Shown here: positions 27,164 through 37,303 of the stretch, one piece after another | How positions within the stretch are numbered: the first letter of the stretch is position 1 | Layout of the letters: each line of letters starts with the position of its first letter | Assembly: GCA_023702235.1 (NCBI GenBank) | Contig: JAMQCR010000001.1 | Coordinates: forward strand, 2,852,001-2,916,000 | DNA length: 64,000 bases | DNA from: Neobacillus pocheonensis | Lineage (GTDB): Bacteria; Bacillota; Bacilli; Bacillales; Cytobacillaceae | Direction of reading: 5' to 3' | Position numbers and translations under genes: made by a program | Notes under the pieces: generated by a model | Seen by the model: only the letters and a program-made list of their open reading frames with translations | The model's database searches: none | What the model was told of the DNA's origin: nothing

Positions 27164-28071
27164 CGATTAATTCGCAGTTGGTCCAGCAAACGTTCGAAAT
27201 CATCCGGAATTGGCGCTTCAAATTCTACATACTCATTGGATCGCGGATGGTTAAATCCAAGCACGCCCGCATGCAATGCCTGTCCATTAATATCCAGTGT
27301 TTTTTTGGGTCCGTATTTTGGATCCCCGGCCAGTGGATAACCAATATACTTCATATGGACACGTATTTGGTGGGTTCTTCCTGTTTCTAATTGGCACTCC
27401 ACAAAGGTAAAATCTTTAAAGCGTTCAATTACATGGAAATGGGTTACGGCGTGTTTTCCATTATCAACTACTGCCATACTTTGCCGTTCCTTTGTGTCCC
27501 TTCCAAGCGGAGCATCAATCGTTCCAAAATCATGTGGAATCACTCCATGGACAATGGCTTTATACTTTCGTGTTACAGTTTTATGCACCAATTGGTTAAC
27601 GAGGCTTTCATGAGCCAGATCATTTTTTGCAACCATTAAGAGCCCTGAGGTATCTTTATCAATTCGATGAACGATACCAGGTCTTAAAACCCCATTGATA
27701 CCTGATAAGTCCTTACAATGGGCCATTAAGCCATTGACAAGGGTTCCTGTCATATGTCCGGGGGCAGGATGAACGACCATCCCCCTTGGTTTATTAACAA
27801 CCAAAACATCTTTATCTTCGTAATAGATATCCAAATCCAATTCTTCAGGAATTACATCTAGTTCTTCCGGGTCAGGAATCGTAATTTCAATTTGATCATT
27901 TACGCCGCACTTGTAATTCGTTTTCACATTTTGCCCATTGACAAGGACATTTCCGTCCTTAATCCATTGCTGTACTTGTGTTCTCGACCATTCCTCATCT
28001 AAAGTAGAGATCACTTTATCGATGCGATCCCCTTTTTGCTCTTCAAGAATGGTGTGTTCCATTTTCTCCAT
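27160..28071 (-). CDS. rluD: Ribosomal large subunit pseudouridine synthase, RluD family (YlyB)
   Basis: The protein has an N-terminal S4 RNA-binding domain ([15 protein letters not shown]) and a pseudouridine synthase domain with the catalytic Asp in [19 protein letters not shown]. It probably modifies 23S rRNA; the exact site is not shown by the sequence. The ATG at 28071 has AGGAGAAG at 7 nt. The start overlaps the lspA 3' end. It is 303 residues with an intact frame. Confidence 0.9.
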   Translation of the reverse strand: MEKMEHTILEEQKGDRIDKVISTLDEEWSRTQVQQWIKDGNVLVNGQNVKTNYKCGVNDQIEITIPDPEELDVIPEELDLDIYYEDKDVLVVNKPRGMVVHPAPGHMTGTLVNGLMAHCKDLSGINGVLRPGIVHRIDKDTSGLLMVAKNDLAHESLVNQLVHKTVTRKYKAIVHGVIPHDFGTIDAPLGRDTKERQSMAVVDNGKHAVTHFHVIERFKDFTFVECQLETGRTHQIRVHMKYIGYPLAGDPKYGPKKTLDINGQALHAGVLGFNHPRSNEYVEFEAPIPDDFERLLDQLRINR

Positions 28072-28531
28072 AAGACTTCTCCTTTGGTTCTCTCTCATCA
28101 CGAAGCATTTGAATCATAAGTAAAATTACTCCAATAACTAATGCTGAATCCGCAATATTAAATACTGGAAAATTATAACCAAAAATAAACGTATGAATAA
28201 AGTCAACTACTTCTTTACGAATAACACGATCAAGAAAGTTGCCAATAGCTCCCCCAAGCATTAAGGAAAGGGAAACTCCCAAAAGCCATTTTCCTTTCGC
28301 TGCCTTTTGAAGGTAGTAAATGATTGCAACAATGACAATAAGTGTGATTACATAAAAAAGCCACATCTGCCCCTGTAAAATCCCCCATGCAGCACCACGA
28401 TTTCGGTGAGAGGTAATATACAAAATATTATTTATTATGGTGATACTATCACCAAATTGCATTTTGCTCACAATGAGCCACTTCGTAAACTGATCCAACA
28501 AAATAACTAAAAGTGCAATTAAGTAAAACAC
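28043..28531 (-). CDS. lspA: Lipoprotein signal peptidase (signal peptidase II)
   Basis: LspA cleaves the signal peptide from diacylated prolipoproteins. It is a 162-residue four-helix membrane protein. The two catalytic Asp motifs are [17 protein letters not shown] and [11 protein letters not shown], and NRGAAWGIL near residue 44 is also conserved. It overlaps rluD by 29 nt, so the two are co-transcribed, as in B. subtilis. Confidence 0.96.
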   Translation of the reverse strand: MFYLIALLVILLDQFTKWLIVSKMQFGDSITIINNILYITSHRNRGAAWGILQGQMWLFYVITLIVIVAIIYYLQKAAKGKWLLGVSLSLMLGGAIGNFLDRVIRKEVVDFIHTFIFGYNFPVFNIADSALVIGVILLMIQMLRDEREPKEKSYGENGTHHS

Positions 28532-28622
28532 TAAGAAATACCTCCACTTTTAAACAATGACTTCCTTAGCATTTTAGCATACTATTTATTGAAACGACAA
28601 TGTAGCGTTTTAAAAAGGAATG

Positions 28623-28904
28623 TTAGATTTGCTTACGGTAAAATAATTCTAATTTTTCCGAATCTTTAATTGACTTCAGAGTTGGAATGACTTTTAATAA
28701 ATCTTCTGGTAAAAACTCACCAGAAATTTCACATTGTCCATAATTCCCTTTTTTGATTTTATCAATTGCCAAACAAATGTCTGCAAGCTCCTCTTCCAAT
28801 AAAGGTGTAATCCAATCTTTTTTCAGTTTGCTTTTCAATGAATTTTCAATTTCAACCTGTGATTGACGGAGTTCCAAAAACAGCTTTTCCTGCAAGGCAT
28901 TCAT
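28623..28904 (-). CDS. ylyA: YlyA-like DksA/TraR-type regulator
   Basis: This 93-residue protein has an N-terminal coiled coil (ELRQSQVEIENSLKSKL) and a C-terminal DksA/TraR-like fold KKGNYGQCEISGEFLPEDLL, in which three of the four zinc cysteines are missing. Its place between lspA and ileS matches B. subtilis ylyA, whose product modulates sigma-G-dependent transcription. The ATG at 28904 follows GGAGGTAAC, so the 16 residues upstream are not used. Function is by position and weak similarity. Confidence 0.75.
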   Translation of the reverse strand: MNALQEKLFLELRQSQVEIENSLKSKLKKDWITPLLEEELADICLAIDKIKKGNYGQCEISGEFLPEDLLKVIPTLKSIKDSEKLELFYRKQI

Positions 28905-29007
28905 AGTTGTTACCTCCGTTGTTATTTTTCTTATTATTTCCGGCTTCACCATAATGACACGGGAAACAATTTGACATCAACAACAACAATTAACGGAGGT
29001 GGGAAAA

Positions 29008-29047
29008 TTTAAAAGAAAGAGGAGGCTGACTTATTGGACAGCCTCCT
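29008..29047 (-). terminator. Terminator after ileS
   Basis: AGGAGGCTG pairs with CAGCCTCCT (29020-29047); on the minus strand a pyrimidine-rich CTTTCTTTT follows, a weak U-tract. It begins a few nt past the ileS stop. Confidence 0.7.
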
Positions 29048-29053
29048 AAATAG

Positions 29054-31827
29054 TTAGGTTAAATGTGTATAGTTTTCTTTTACAACATCAGCACAACGCA
29101 GACAAAGCGTTTTATGTTCAGGGTCTTGACCTACTTCTGGAGTAACGATCCAACAACGTTCGCATGTTTCACCTTCAGCTTTGGTAACAAGAATGGCTGC
29201 TGTTTCAAGTTTAATCGCATTTTCCGGGGCATCTTCATATACTCCTGCCACTTCAAAACCTGAAATAATAAACAGCTGTTTTACATTTTCTTGAATTGAG
29301 TCAAGTAGTGCTTTCGTTTTTCCATTGACATATAAGGTAACTTTTGCAGTTAAGGATTTGCCAATGACTTTTTCATTTCTTGCCTCTTCAAGGGCTTTTA
29401 GAACATCATCACGAAGCCTCATGAAAGCGGTCCATTTTTCCTCTAATGCTTTAGCATTGGCGAACTCTTTGTATTCTGGAAGATCCGTCAATTGAACACT
29501 TTCTTCTTTAACAGCTGGAATGAACTTCCATACCTCATCAGCAGTATGTGAAAGGATTGGAGAAACCAATTTGGTTAAAGAAAGTAAGCATTCATATAAA
29601 ACAGTCTGGATAGCACGGCGCTCATTATTGTCTTTTGCAACAATATAAAGAACATCCTTTGCAAAGTCCAAGTAAAAGGAACTAAGATCAAGAGTACAGA
29701 AATTATTAATTGTGTGATAAATACCGGCAAACTCATAGTTTTCGTATGCGTTACGAACATTTTTGACCAGCTTATTCAATTTAACCAACATAAATTGATC
29801 AACTTCACGTAAATTTTCGAATGTTACTTTATTTGTAGCAGGGTTAAAATCAGCTAAGTTTCCTAACAAGAATCGGAAGGTATTACGGATTTTCCGATAT
29901 ACCTCTGCGACCTGTTTAAGAATTGCATCGGATACACGTACATCAGACTGATAATCAACAGAAGCAACCCACAGGCGTAAAATATCTGCACCAAGCTGAT
30001 TCATAACTTTTGCTGGCACAACTACGTTTCCTATTGATTTACTCATCTTTCTACCTTCACCATCAAGTGCAAAGCCGTGGCTTAAAACTCCTTTATATGG
30101 GGCTTTACCTGTAACCGCCACTGCAGTTGATAAAGAAGAGTTAAACCAACCGCGATATTGGTCGGAACCTTCAAGATAAAGATCGGCTGGACGAACTAAG
30201 TCATCCCTTTCAAGGAGAACCGCTTGATGAGATGAACCTGAATCAAACCATACATCCATGATATCTGTTTCTTTTGTAAAGGTTCCATTTGGACTTCCAG
30301 GATGTGTGAATCCCTGTGGAAGCAGATCTTTTGCTTCACGTTCAAACCATACATTTGAACCGTATTCACGGAATAATCCAGAAACATATTCAATCGTTTC
30401 GTCGGTAATGATTTCCTCACCATTTTCAGCATAAAAAACAGGAATTGGTACTCCCCAAACCCGTTGACGAGAAATACACCAGTCACCACGGTCACGGACC
30501 ATATTAAACAAACGAGTTTCGCCCCAAGCTGGTACCCACTTCGTTTCCTTCACCGCTTCAAGCAGTTCATCTCGGAAGTCTTTAATCGATGCAAACCATT
30601 GTGCTGTCGCACGGTAGATAACAGGCTTCTTTGTTCTCCAATCGTGTGGATAGGAGTGGGTAAAAAACGAAAGCTTTAAAAGCGCTCCCGCTTCTTTCAA
30701 GCTATCGGCAATCGGTTTGTTCGCCGCATCATAGAATAATCCTTCAAATCCAGGTGCTTCGCTCGTCATAACACCTTTATCATCTACTGGGCAAAGTACA
30801 TCAAGGCCGTATTTTTGACCGACATAGAAGTCATCTTCCCCATGACCTGGTGCGGTATGAACACAGCCTGTTCCAGCATCGGTTGTGACATGTTCACCTA
30901 ACATCACTAAAGAATCACGATCATATAATGGATGCGCGGCCAGTGATATTTTCTAATTCCTGTCCTTTAACCTTTTTAACAACCGTAGTGTCTTCCCAGC
31001 CAATTTCTTTTGTGACTGCTTCTAAAAGAGCTTCAGCCACTACGTACTTGTTTCCGTTAGCCGTAACCACTACATAGGTTAGGTCAGGGTGGACAGAAAT
31101 TCCAAGGTTTGCAGGAATTGTCCAAGGCGTTGTTGTCCAGATAACAATCTGTGTATCGGTATCAAGAACACCCTTACCATTTTTAACCTTAAAGCCCACA
31201 TAAATCGATGGTGACTTTTTATCCTGATATTCAATTTCAGCTTCTGCAAGAGCAGATTCACTTGATGGTGACCAATAGACAGGCTTAAAGCCTTTTGTAA
31301 ATATACCCCTTTTTCGCCATTTCCCCAAACACCTTAATTTGTTGTGCTTCATATTTAGGTTTAAGTGTAATGTAGGGGTTCTCCCAATCACCTCGAACGC
31401 CTAAACGTTTAAATTGGGTACGTTGATTATCAATTTGCTCAAGGGCATATTTGGTACAAAGCTGGCGGAATTCTGCCACCGTCATTTCTTTACGTTTAAC
31501 GCCCTTATTGGTTAATGCCTGTTCAATTGGCAGTCCATGTGTATCCCAGCCCGGAACATATGGTGCATGGAAGCCGCTCATTGATTTATAACGGACAATA
31601 AAGTCTTTCAAAATTTTATTGAGAGCGTGACCCATATGGATATCTCCGTTTGCATAGGGAGGACCATCATGCAAAACAAATATAGGTCGTTCATTGGTGC
31701 GATTTTGTACCTTTTGATAAATATCCATCTCTTCCCACTGTGCCTGAATATCAGGTTCTCTTTGTGGAAGATTCCCTCGCATCGGAAATTCAGTTTTTGG
31801 CATTAATAACGTATCTTTATATTCCAT
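29054..31827 (-). CDS. ileS: Isoleucyl-tRNA synthetase (two frame breaks, about 30938 and 31290)
   Basis: IleS charges tRNA-Ile. The class I HIGH motif appears as HMGH ([17 protein letters not shown]), the KMSKS loop is [12 protein letters not shown], and the C-terminal zinc finger ligands are CERCW and CLRC. Three frames must be joined. After GYIYK the family continues [22 protein letters not shown] (one extra base in AAAAGGC, about 31290). After ELENITGR it continues [23 protein letters not shown] (one extra base beside GGCC, 30938). Corrected length is about 923. The ATG at 31827 follows GGAGGAAGA. It is controlled by an Ile T-box. Confidence 0.94.
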
Positions 31828-31879
31828 TTTTCTTCCTCCTATAAACTCTTCATAAAACAGAATAGCCATTAAACAAATA

Positions 31880-32130
31880 AAAAAACCCTCTCATCCCAAA
31901 TAGGGACGAGAAGGTTTTTTCCCGCGGTACCACCCTGATAGATCATATGAAAGTGAAATTCATACCATCCTCTTAAGCATTCGTAACGTGAATTAACGCC
32001 ACAGTCTACTATCCTTTATAGGGTTTCGACCTAGAACTCGAGGGTGATCTTCCAATTTCTCAACTTTATCGGGCTTCCACCATCCCCGACTCGCTACTGA
32101 AGCTTTAGAAAAATTGTACTGTCCCTGTCA
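31880..32130 (-). promoter_or_regulatory. T-box leader of ileS, isoleucine-specific
   Basis: The 360 nt between ileS and divIVA are mostly a T-box leader. Read on the minus strand: stem I with GCGAGTCGGGGATGGTG, a specifier loop GGAAGATCACCC in which ATC (32046-32048) is an Ile codon, then the T-box core AGGGTGGTACCGCG near 31930. The terminator follows (CTCGTCCC...GGGATGAG with TTTTTTT, 31883-31910). Uncharged tRNA-Ile should stabilise the antiterminator. Confidence 0.93.
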
Positions 32131-32189
32131 ATGTCATTTTCCATTCTTTTAACTTGTTTTAAAATTATATGCGAAAGTGTTGCAATTCG

Positions 32190-32705
32190 TCAAGCTAATG
32201 AATCTTCTTCTTGATGCACTTTTAACTCTGTTGCATCTACTTCATACTCTAATAAATGGTCCCAATCATCAGTGTTAAGCATATCAAGCTGAGCTTCAAT
32301 TAGCATTTTAAAGCGGGTACGAAATACTTTCGATTGCTTTTTTAGATCCTCAATTTCTAAAGCAATCTTTCTAGCTTTAGAAAGGGATTCATTGACAATA
32401 CGGTCTGCATTTTTCTCCGCTTCCTTTATAATCAACTTTGCTTCTTTCTGCGCATTTCGTTTAACATCTTCACCCGCTTCTTGGGCAATAATAATCGATT
32501 TGTTTAGAGTTTCTTCGATAGTGACAAAATGACCTAAACGATCTTTCATTTCAGTCAGGCGCTCTTCCATTTCTTTCTTCTCTCGGAGCACTAATTCATA
32601 ATCCTTGATAACTTGATCAAGGAATTCATTTACTTCATCTTCGTCGTAGCCACGAAAACCTTTATTAAATTCTTTATTGTGTATATCTAACGGCGTTAAC
32701 GGCAT
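32190..32705 (-). CDS. divIVA: Cell-division topological factor DivIVA
   Basis: DivIVA binds negatively curved membrane at septa and poles and recruits MinJ-MinCD and chromosome anchoring proteins. The N-terminal membrane-binding domain reads PLTPLDIHNKEFNKGFRGYD, followed by long coiled coils (residues about 25-145). The ATG at 32705 lies 7 nt from GGAGG; the ATG at 32708 is too close. It has 171 residues and follows ylmH as in other Bacilli. Confidence 0.95.
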   Translation of the reverse strand: MPLTPLDIHNKEFNKGFRGYDEDEVNEFLDQVIKDYELVLREKKEMEERLTEMKDRLGHFVTIEETLNKSIIIAQEAGEDVKRNAQKEAKLIIKEAEKNADRIVNESLSKARKIALEIEDLKKQSKVFRTRFKMLIEAQLDMLNTDDWDHLLEYEVDATELKVHQEEDSLA

Positions 32706-32789
32706 CATGCCACCTCCATATCAATGTCAGCTTCTCTATGTATTAAACAAATATTCGACAAGTTCTTCGAAAATCCTGCATCAAATTAA

Positions 32790-33562
32790 TTATTTTTTCA
32801 TTCCAACATTTATTCGCCATTTTTCTTTTTTAGTTCTTCCATCAATCGACATGATTTTCGCTCTTCCATGTCCCCGAACTGAAATTAAATCACTTTCTGC
32901 GCATTCAAATGTGGGATTCTCAATTACTGTCCAATTAACCTTAACCAAGCCCTGTTGAATGAATATTTGTGATTTTTGTCTTGATAAATGATGAATCCCA
33001 GAAATGATTGTATCTAATCTTAATGATGAAACCGTAAGTTCATTTTCCCTCCATAATTCTTGGGAAGAAATCGCATGTCCTAAGTCTATTTCGTTTAATT
33101 TTACGCCTGCCCTGCCGATTGATTGCAAATTGGTTTGGATATAATCCTTTACCTCATGTGCAACAAAAAATTGAATTCTACCTTCCATAAAAAGGATGTC
33201 ACCAAACTTCCCACGTTTTAAGCCTAGAGACATTATAGAGCCTAAAACCTGGGGATGTTCAATTGTAACAAACTTAACTGGATAATCAATTTCAAAAAGA
33301 CTGATTTGAAAATCTTCTTGATTAGGAAGAAAATAATCAGGTAATAATAATGCTCTTTTTCTTTCAACTTCAGGATTACCTCCAAACAGCTGGTACTTTA
33401 CGTCCCCATGATCACCGATTAACATTTTAAGAATATGCTGTTCCCTTGGGTCAAGAAAATCAGTTAGCTTTGGGGCATAATTGGTTTCGACATAACTCTT
33501 CCATTGTAAGACCTGATCAATAAATTCCCGCTCTTCTGCCGGAAATGCTGATAAATATTCAT
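32790..33562 (-). CDS. ylmH: S4-domain RNA-binding protein YlmH (frame broken at about 33538)
   Basis: YlmH has an N-terminal region (MNIYQHFRPEEREFIDQVL after correction), a middle domain, and a C-terminal S4 RNA-binding domain (ISGIHHLSRQKSQIFIQQGLVKVN). It has been linked to ribosome quality control and division phenotypes. The N-terminal 45 residues are in another frame from the ATG at 33562 (AAGGAGTCACCC upstream). Restoring one C (CCGGCAGAA to CCGGCCAGAA) gives 257 residues, the usual size. Confidence 0.9.
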
Positions 33563-33614
33563 GGGTGACTCCTTATTTGGAAAACAAAGATTTCATATGC
33601 TTGGATTCCATTTC

Positions 33615-33877
33615 CTAAGAAAACCAATGATATAGCATACCGATTCCTTTTGTTGCGAAGTTTAAAACGAAAAATGCCACAATAGGGGAAATATCCATCA
33701 TGCCAAAAGGTGGAATAATCCTTCTAAATGGTTCTAAGTACGGTTCACAAATTCTTGCCAGAAATCGACCAATAGATGTATCTCTGGCATTTGGAAACCA
33801 TGACATCAAAATGTATATGATTAAGGCCACGAATAAATACTAATTAGCTGTTGCAATACATTTAAAATCATCCCCAT
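33615..33877 (-). CDS. ylmG: YggT family membrane protein YlmG (frame broken at about 33825)
   Basis: This small membrane protein (two hydrophobic helices) of the YggT/DUF167-associated family is always next to sepF in Firmicutes and is linked to division or chloroplast-type nucleoid distribution in homologs. The N-terminus [17 protein letters not shown] is in another frame from the open part [17 protein letters not shown]. Restoring one G (GTGGCCTT to GTGGGCCTT) joins them into 87 residues. The biochemical role is unknown. Confidence 0.88.
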
Positions 33878-33881
33878 TAAG

Positions 33882-34385
33882 CTACCACCTCGTATCCTGA
33901 AGATCATGCTCCTGCATCAACTCTGAAATATTACCGGAAATTTCAACATTATCGGGCGTGCACAAAAAAATACTTGAGCCTATTTTTTGAATGTCGCCGC
34001 CAATTACATAGACTGCTCCGCTGAGAAAGTCTACAATTTGTCTACCTTGTTCCTTGTCAATTCGTTGAAGATTAACCACAACGGCACGGCGATTCTTTAA
34101 ATGGTCGGCTATATCAGTGGACTCAGAATAGGTACGTGGTTCCACTAAAATTACTTTCGATGATTTTTGCACACTCTGCAAGCTTACAACATTTTGAGTT
34201 TTAATAGGTTGCTGTATGTTTTTAACCGGTTGTTGTATATTTTTAACTGATTGTTGTATGTTTTTAACCGGTTGTTGTCTCAGCGGCTTTAATGGTTCAA
34301 CAACTTCTTCCTTATAGTCATCATTGCTTTGATCCTGTTCCTCATCTAGAAAGAAAAATGTTTTAAGCTTTGATTTGATTTTCAT
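33882..34385 (-). CDS. sepF: Cell-division protein SepF with a heptad repeat in its linker
   Basis: SepF binds FtsZ and anchors it to the membrane through an N-terminal amphipathic helix ([16 protein letters not shown]). The core domain starts near residue 75 ([32 protein letters not shown]) and ends [15 protein letters not shown]. The linker holds four tandem heptads QQPVKNI / QQSVKNI / QQPVKNI / QQPIKTQ, encoded by 21-nt repeats (34206-34278). It is 167 residues with an intact frame, between ylmE and ylmG. Confidence 0.95.
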   Translation of the reverse strand: MKIKSKLKTFFFLDEEQDQSNDDYKEEVVEPLKPLRQQPVKNIQQSVKNIQQPVKNIQQPIKTQNVVSLQSVQKSSKVILVEPRTYSESTDIADHLKNRRAVVVNLQRIDKEQGRQIVDFLSGAVYVIGGDIQKIGSSIFLCTPDNVEISGNISELMQEHDLQDTRW

Positions 34386-34396
34386 TTTATACCCTC

Positions 34397-35077
34397 CTAT
34401 CCATCTTCGCCTACAAGTGCTGTACCTATTCTAACCATTGTTGCACCTTCTTCAATGGCAATAGTAAAATCGTTGGACATTCCCATGGAAAGCTGCGAGC
34501 AAGGTGCGAACTCCAAATTTAGTGCTTGGACTTGATCGCGAAGTATTCTAAGTTGACGGAAGCAGTTTCGTAAAATCTCTTCATCCGTTGTCAAAGGAGC
34601 CATCGTCATTAGCCCTTCCACACTAATATTCTCAAATGAGCCTAGCTGTTCAATAAAAACTACCGCTTCTTCCGGTGTTAAGCCGTGCTTCGATTCTTCT
34701 TGTGAGATATTTACTTGTACAAGGCATTTTATTTTTTTACCCGAGCCTCGCTTATTAATTTCTTCGGCAAGTGACAAGCGGTCCAAGGAATGAATATATT
34801 CCACTTTATCAATGATATTCTTTACCTTCCTGGTTTGAAGTGTTCCAATAAAGTGCCATTTAGGCTTGTCCCCTAGAAATCCCCATTTTTCCAGAAGCCC
34901 CTCATCTCGATTTTCTCCAAGATTTTCAATACCGGCATCAAGCGCCTCACTTGCTCTATCAGTGCTTACATATTTTGTCACGGCAATCAATTTCACTTCA
35001 TCAGGATTTCGATTTGCTTTAAGGCATGCCTCATTTATTTCCTTATTAATATCTTTAAGTTTGTCTGCTACTCTCAT
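34397..35077 (-). CDS. ylmE: YggS family pyridoxal-phosphate homeostasis protein YlmE
   Basis: A single-domain TIM-barrel PLP carrier of the YggS/PLPBP family. The PLP Lys is in [11 protein letters not shown] (near residue 35), and the phosphate-binding end is [28 protein letters not shown]. It affects vitamin B6 and amino-acid homeostasis in homologs. It has 226 residues, overlaps pgeF by 4 nt, and stands 11 nt before sepF. Confidence 0.92.
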   Translation of the reverse strand: MRVADKLKDINKEINEACLKANRNPDEVKLIAVTKYVSTDRASEALDAGIENLGENRDEGLLEKWGFLGDKPKWHFIGTLQTRKVKNIIDKVEYIHSLDRLSLAEEINKRGSGKKIKCLVQVNISQEESKHGLTPEEAVVFIEQLGSFENISVEGLMTMAPLTTDEEILRNCFRQLRILRDQVQALNLEFAPCSQLSMGMSNDFTIAIEEGATMVRIGTALVGEDG

Positions 35078-35904
35078 AAACGGTTGGTGCTCTCCTTCCA
35101 GCCTATAAAACTTAACATTCTTCCTGTCCGACCTTGATCACGGCGGTGAGAAAAGAATTCTTTGTGATCACAGCTAGAACAATAATCTGTCATAAGAATG
35201 TTTTGAGCAGGAACACCCGCTCTCAATAGTAGTAACCTGTTTACTTCCTTTAGGTTTAACGAATATTGACCGTCGCTTATTAAATTATATGGTTTTTTAT
35301 CAATATCTTCTAGTGTATTTTGTACGATGTTAATGACATAGTCATCAACAATATAACATTTTTGACATATAGATGGGCCAATTGCAATAAAAATTTGTTT
35401 AGGATTGATCCCTTCGCTGCCCCAAGCTTCGATCATCTTCCGGGCGATTCCATGCACAGTTCCTTTCCAGCCTGCATGCGCTGCACCAATCATATGTTTG
35501 TCAGGTGCAATGAAAAAAAGGGGAACACAATCGGCAAAGCAAAGAGTTAACAAAATATCTTTTTCATTTGTATAAAAACCATCTGTTCCTTTAAAGGAAT
35601 GATCATAAGAATCTGAACCTCTTCCGCAATCTGCTTTTGTTACCTTTTTTATAAAAATATCATGGGTTTGTTCAGCCCCTACCCAATTGTTTAATGGAAA
35701 TTGAATCAACTCTGCTACCTTGGTTCGGTTGGAACAAACATCAACTTGGGTATCCCCCACATGAAAGCCAAGGTTAAGATTTTCAAAGCAGCCTTTACTA
35801 TTGCCGCCATTTTTGGTGGTAATCCCTGCAATCAATCCTGGGTGTTGCTTTATCCAGCTCTCAATCAAGAAGTATGTCTGATTCTGTAAAACGAATGGTT
35901 CCAT
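35074..35904 (-). CDS. pgeF: Peptidoglycan editing factor PgeF (YlmD, laccase-like multicopper domain)
   Basis: PgeF removes wrongly incorporated residues from UDP-MurNAc peptides in E. coli; other homologs act as purine nucleoside enzymes. The catalytic Cys/His set is seen in [29 protein letters not shown] and [13 protein letters not shown]. It has 276 residues and is intact. It is in the ylmC-ylmD-ylmE-sepF-ylmG-ylmH order of Bacilli. Confidence 0.9.
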   Translation of the reverse strand: MEPFVLQNQTYFLIESWIKQHPGLIAGITTKNGGNSKGCFENLNLGFHVGDTQVDVCSNRTKVAELIQFPLNNWVGAEQTHDIFIKKVTKADCGRGSDSYDHSFKGTDGFYTNEKDILLTLCFADCVPLFFIAPDKHMIGAAHAGWKGTVHGIARKMIEAWGSEGINPKQIFIAIGPSICQKCYIVDDYVINIVQNTLEDIDKKPYNLISDGQYSLNLKEVNRLLLLRAGVPAQNILMTDYCSSCDHKEFFSHRRDQGRTGRMLSFIGWKESTNRL

Positions 35905-35984
35905 TCTTTTACCTCTTTCTGTGGTAAATGATTTTCTTTAGTTTACCATGAATCTCCAAAATGGTCATCGAGGAAGAAGCAAAT

Positions 35985-36254
35985 TTAACTTTCTGCTTCT
36001 TCCGACCCTTTTTCCCCAGTGCCTTTATATCTTACCAAAATAACATCCTGGCCAATCTTAATAATATTTTTCCAAGGGATTACAACATCTTCATCTCTTC
36101 CAAAAAAACCGAGAACTCTGCCGCTGCCCGTTATAACTACCGCATCGATTTTCCCAGTAGTTAAATTAATTTCAATATCACCAATATTACCAAGCCTTTT
36201 ACCATCTGCTATGTTAACGACATCTTTTATTTGAAAATCAGAAATTTTCACCAT
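35985..36254 (-). CDS. ylmC: YlmC/YmxH family PRC-barrel sporulation protein
   Basis: This 89-residue PRC-barrel protein (MVKISDFQIKDVVNIADGKRLGNIGDIEIN) is typical of YlmC/YmxH, small proteins found in spore formers. Its biochemical role is not known. It lies between sigG and pgeF, as in B. subtilis. Confidence 0.88.
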   Translation of the reverse strand: MVKISDFQIKDVVNIADGKRLGNIGDIEINLTTGKIDAVVITGSGRVLGFFGRDEDVVIPWKNIIKIGQDVILVRYKGTGEKGSEEAES

Positions 36255-36321
36255 TATCTCTCACTCCTGTTTTTTATATTATAGAAAATATATGACACGA
36301 CATGAGATTTTATCTTTAATG

Positions 36322-36351
36322 AAAAAAATAAAGCTGCCCAAGGGGCAGCTT
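36322..36351 (-). terminator. Terminator of sigG
   Basis: AAGCTGCCC pairs with GGGCAGCTT (36331-36351) and is followed on the minus strand by TATTTTTTT. The stem includes the sigG stop codon. Confidence 0.88.
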
Positions 36352-37129
36352 AACTTTGAATATTTTTATTCATTTGCTTAATTGCAGCTTTTTCCAAACG
36401 TGAAACTTGCGCTTGGGAAATTCCGATTTCATCAGCTACTTCCATTTGTGTTTTACCTTGGAAGAATCGTTTTCTCAAAATTAATTTTTCACGATCGTTT
36501 AATCTCCGCATTCCTTCTTTTAAAGCAATCTCCTCTATCCAGTGAATATCTTTATTTTTTTCATCGCTTAATTGATCCATAACATAAATTGGGTCGCCAC
36601 CATCATTATAGATTGGTTCAAAAAGGGATACTGGATCCTGGATGGCGTCTAGGGCAAATACGATTTCTTCATGTGGAACCTCCAAGACTTTGGCGATTTC
36701 TTCGGCCGTCGGTTCACGTGAGGTTTCACTCATTAATCGTTCTCTTACCTGAAGTGCCTTATAGGCGATATCTCTCAAGGATCTTGAAACGCGAATCGGG
36801 TTATTATCACGTAAGTAGCGGCGTATTTCTCCAATAATCATTGGTACGGCATAGGTGGAAAACTTAACGTTTTGACTTAAATCAAAGTTATCAATCGATT
36901 TCATAAGTCCGATACAACCCACCTGAAACAGGTCATCCACGAACTCGCCTCGGTTGTTAAACCGTTGAATGACACTTAAAACGAGCCGTAAATTTCCGTT
37001 GACGAGCTTTTCTCTTGCAGTTATATCGCCCTCTTGCATTTGCTTGAAGAGTAATCTCATTTCTTCGTTTTTTAATACTGGAAGTTTTGATGTGTCAACA
37101 CCGCAAATTTCAACTTTATTTCGAGTCAA
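36350..37129 (-). CDS. sigG: Sporulation sigma factor G
   Basis: Sigma-G directs late forespore transcription. All parts are present: the anti-sigma-binding N-terminus RNKVEICGVDTSKLPVLKNEE, region 2 (VDDLFQVGCIGLMKSIDNFD, FSTYAVPMIIGEIRRYLRDN), region 3, and region 4 (KTQMEVADEIGISQAQVSRLE). It has 259 residues. The frame starts at a TTG at 37129, 8 nt past GGAGGG, where the family begins MSRNKVE. An out-of-frame ATG at 37133 sits between them. A sigma-F-type promoter lies upstream, and sigE ends 174 nt before. Confidence 0.96.
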   Translation of the reverse strand: MTRNKVEICGVDTSKLPVLKNEEMRLLFKQMQEGDITAREKLVNGNLRLVLSVIQRFNNRGEFVDDLFQVGCIGLMKSIDNFDLSQNVKFSTYAVPMIIGEIRRYLRDNNPIRVSRSLRDIAYKALQVRERLMSETSREPTAEEIAKVLEVPHEEIVFALDAIQDPVSLFEPIYNDGGDPIYVMDQLSDEKNKDIHWIEEIALKEGMRRLNDREKLILRKRFFQGKTQMEVADEIGISQAQVSRLEKAAIKQMNKNIQS

Positions 37130-37167
37130 TCATTTTTCCCTCCTCATAGGAGCTGCTGTACAAAAAA

Positions 37168-37196
37168 CAGTATCTCCTTGAGCAGGAAAAATATGC
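37168..37196 (-). promoter_or_regulatory. Sigma-F-type promoter of sigG
   Basis: On the minus strand a -35 GCATA (37192-37196) is followed after 14 nt by GGAGATACTG (37168-37177). It matches the sigma-F/G -10 pattern GGNNANAHTR at every position. It lies 39 nt before the sigG start, consistent with forespore expression of sigG. Confidence 0.75.
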
Positions 37197-37303
37197 ACTT
37201 AACCAGAGAGAAGGAATTAACATTAAATGTCGAAAAATGCCATTAATTCACGATTTTATTAGGTTTTTCTTGTGGAAAAAAATTTCTTTTTTTCTCACTT
37301 TAT

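Noticed and set aside
32100..32189. Sigma-A promoter for ileS from a TTGACA near 32131
   Set aside because: No -10 box lies at 16-18 nt; the nearby TACAAT is only about 7 nt away, so the promoter could not be fixed.
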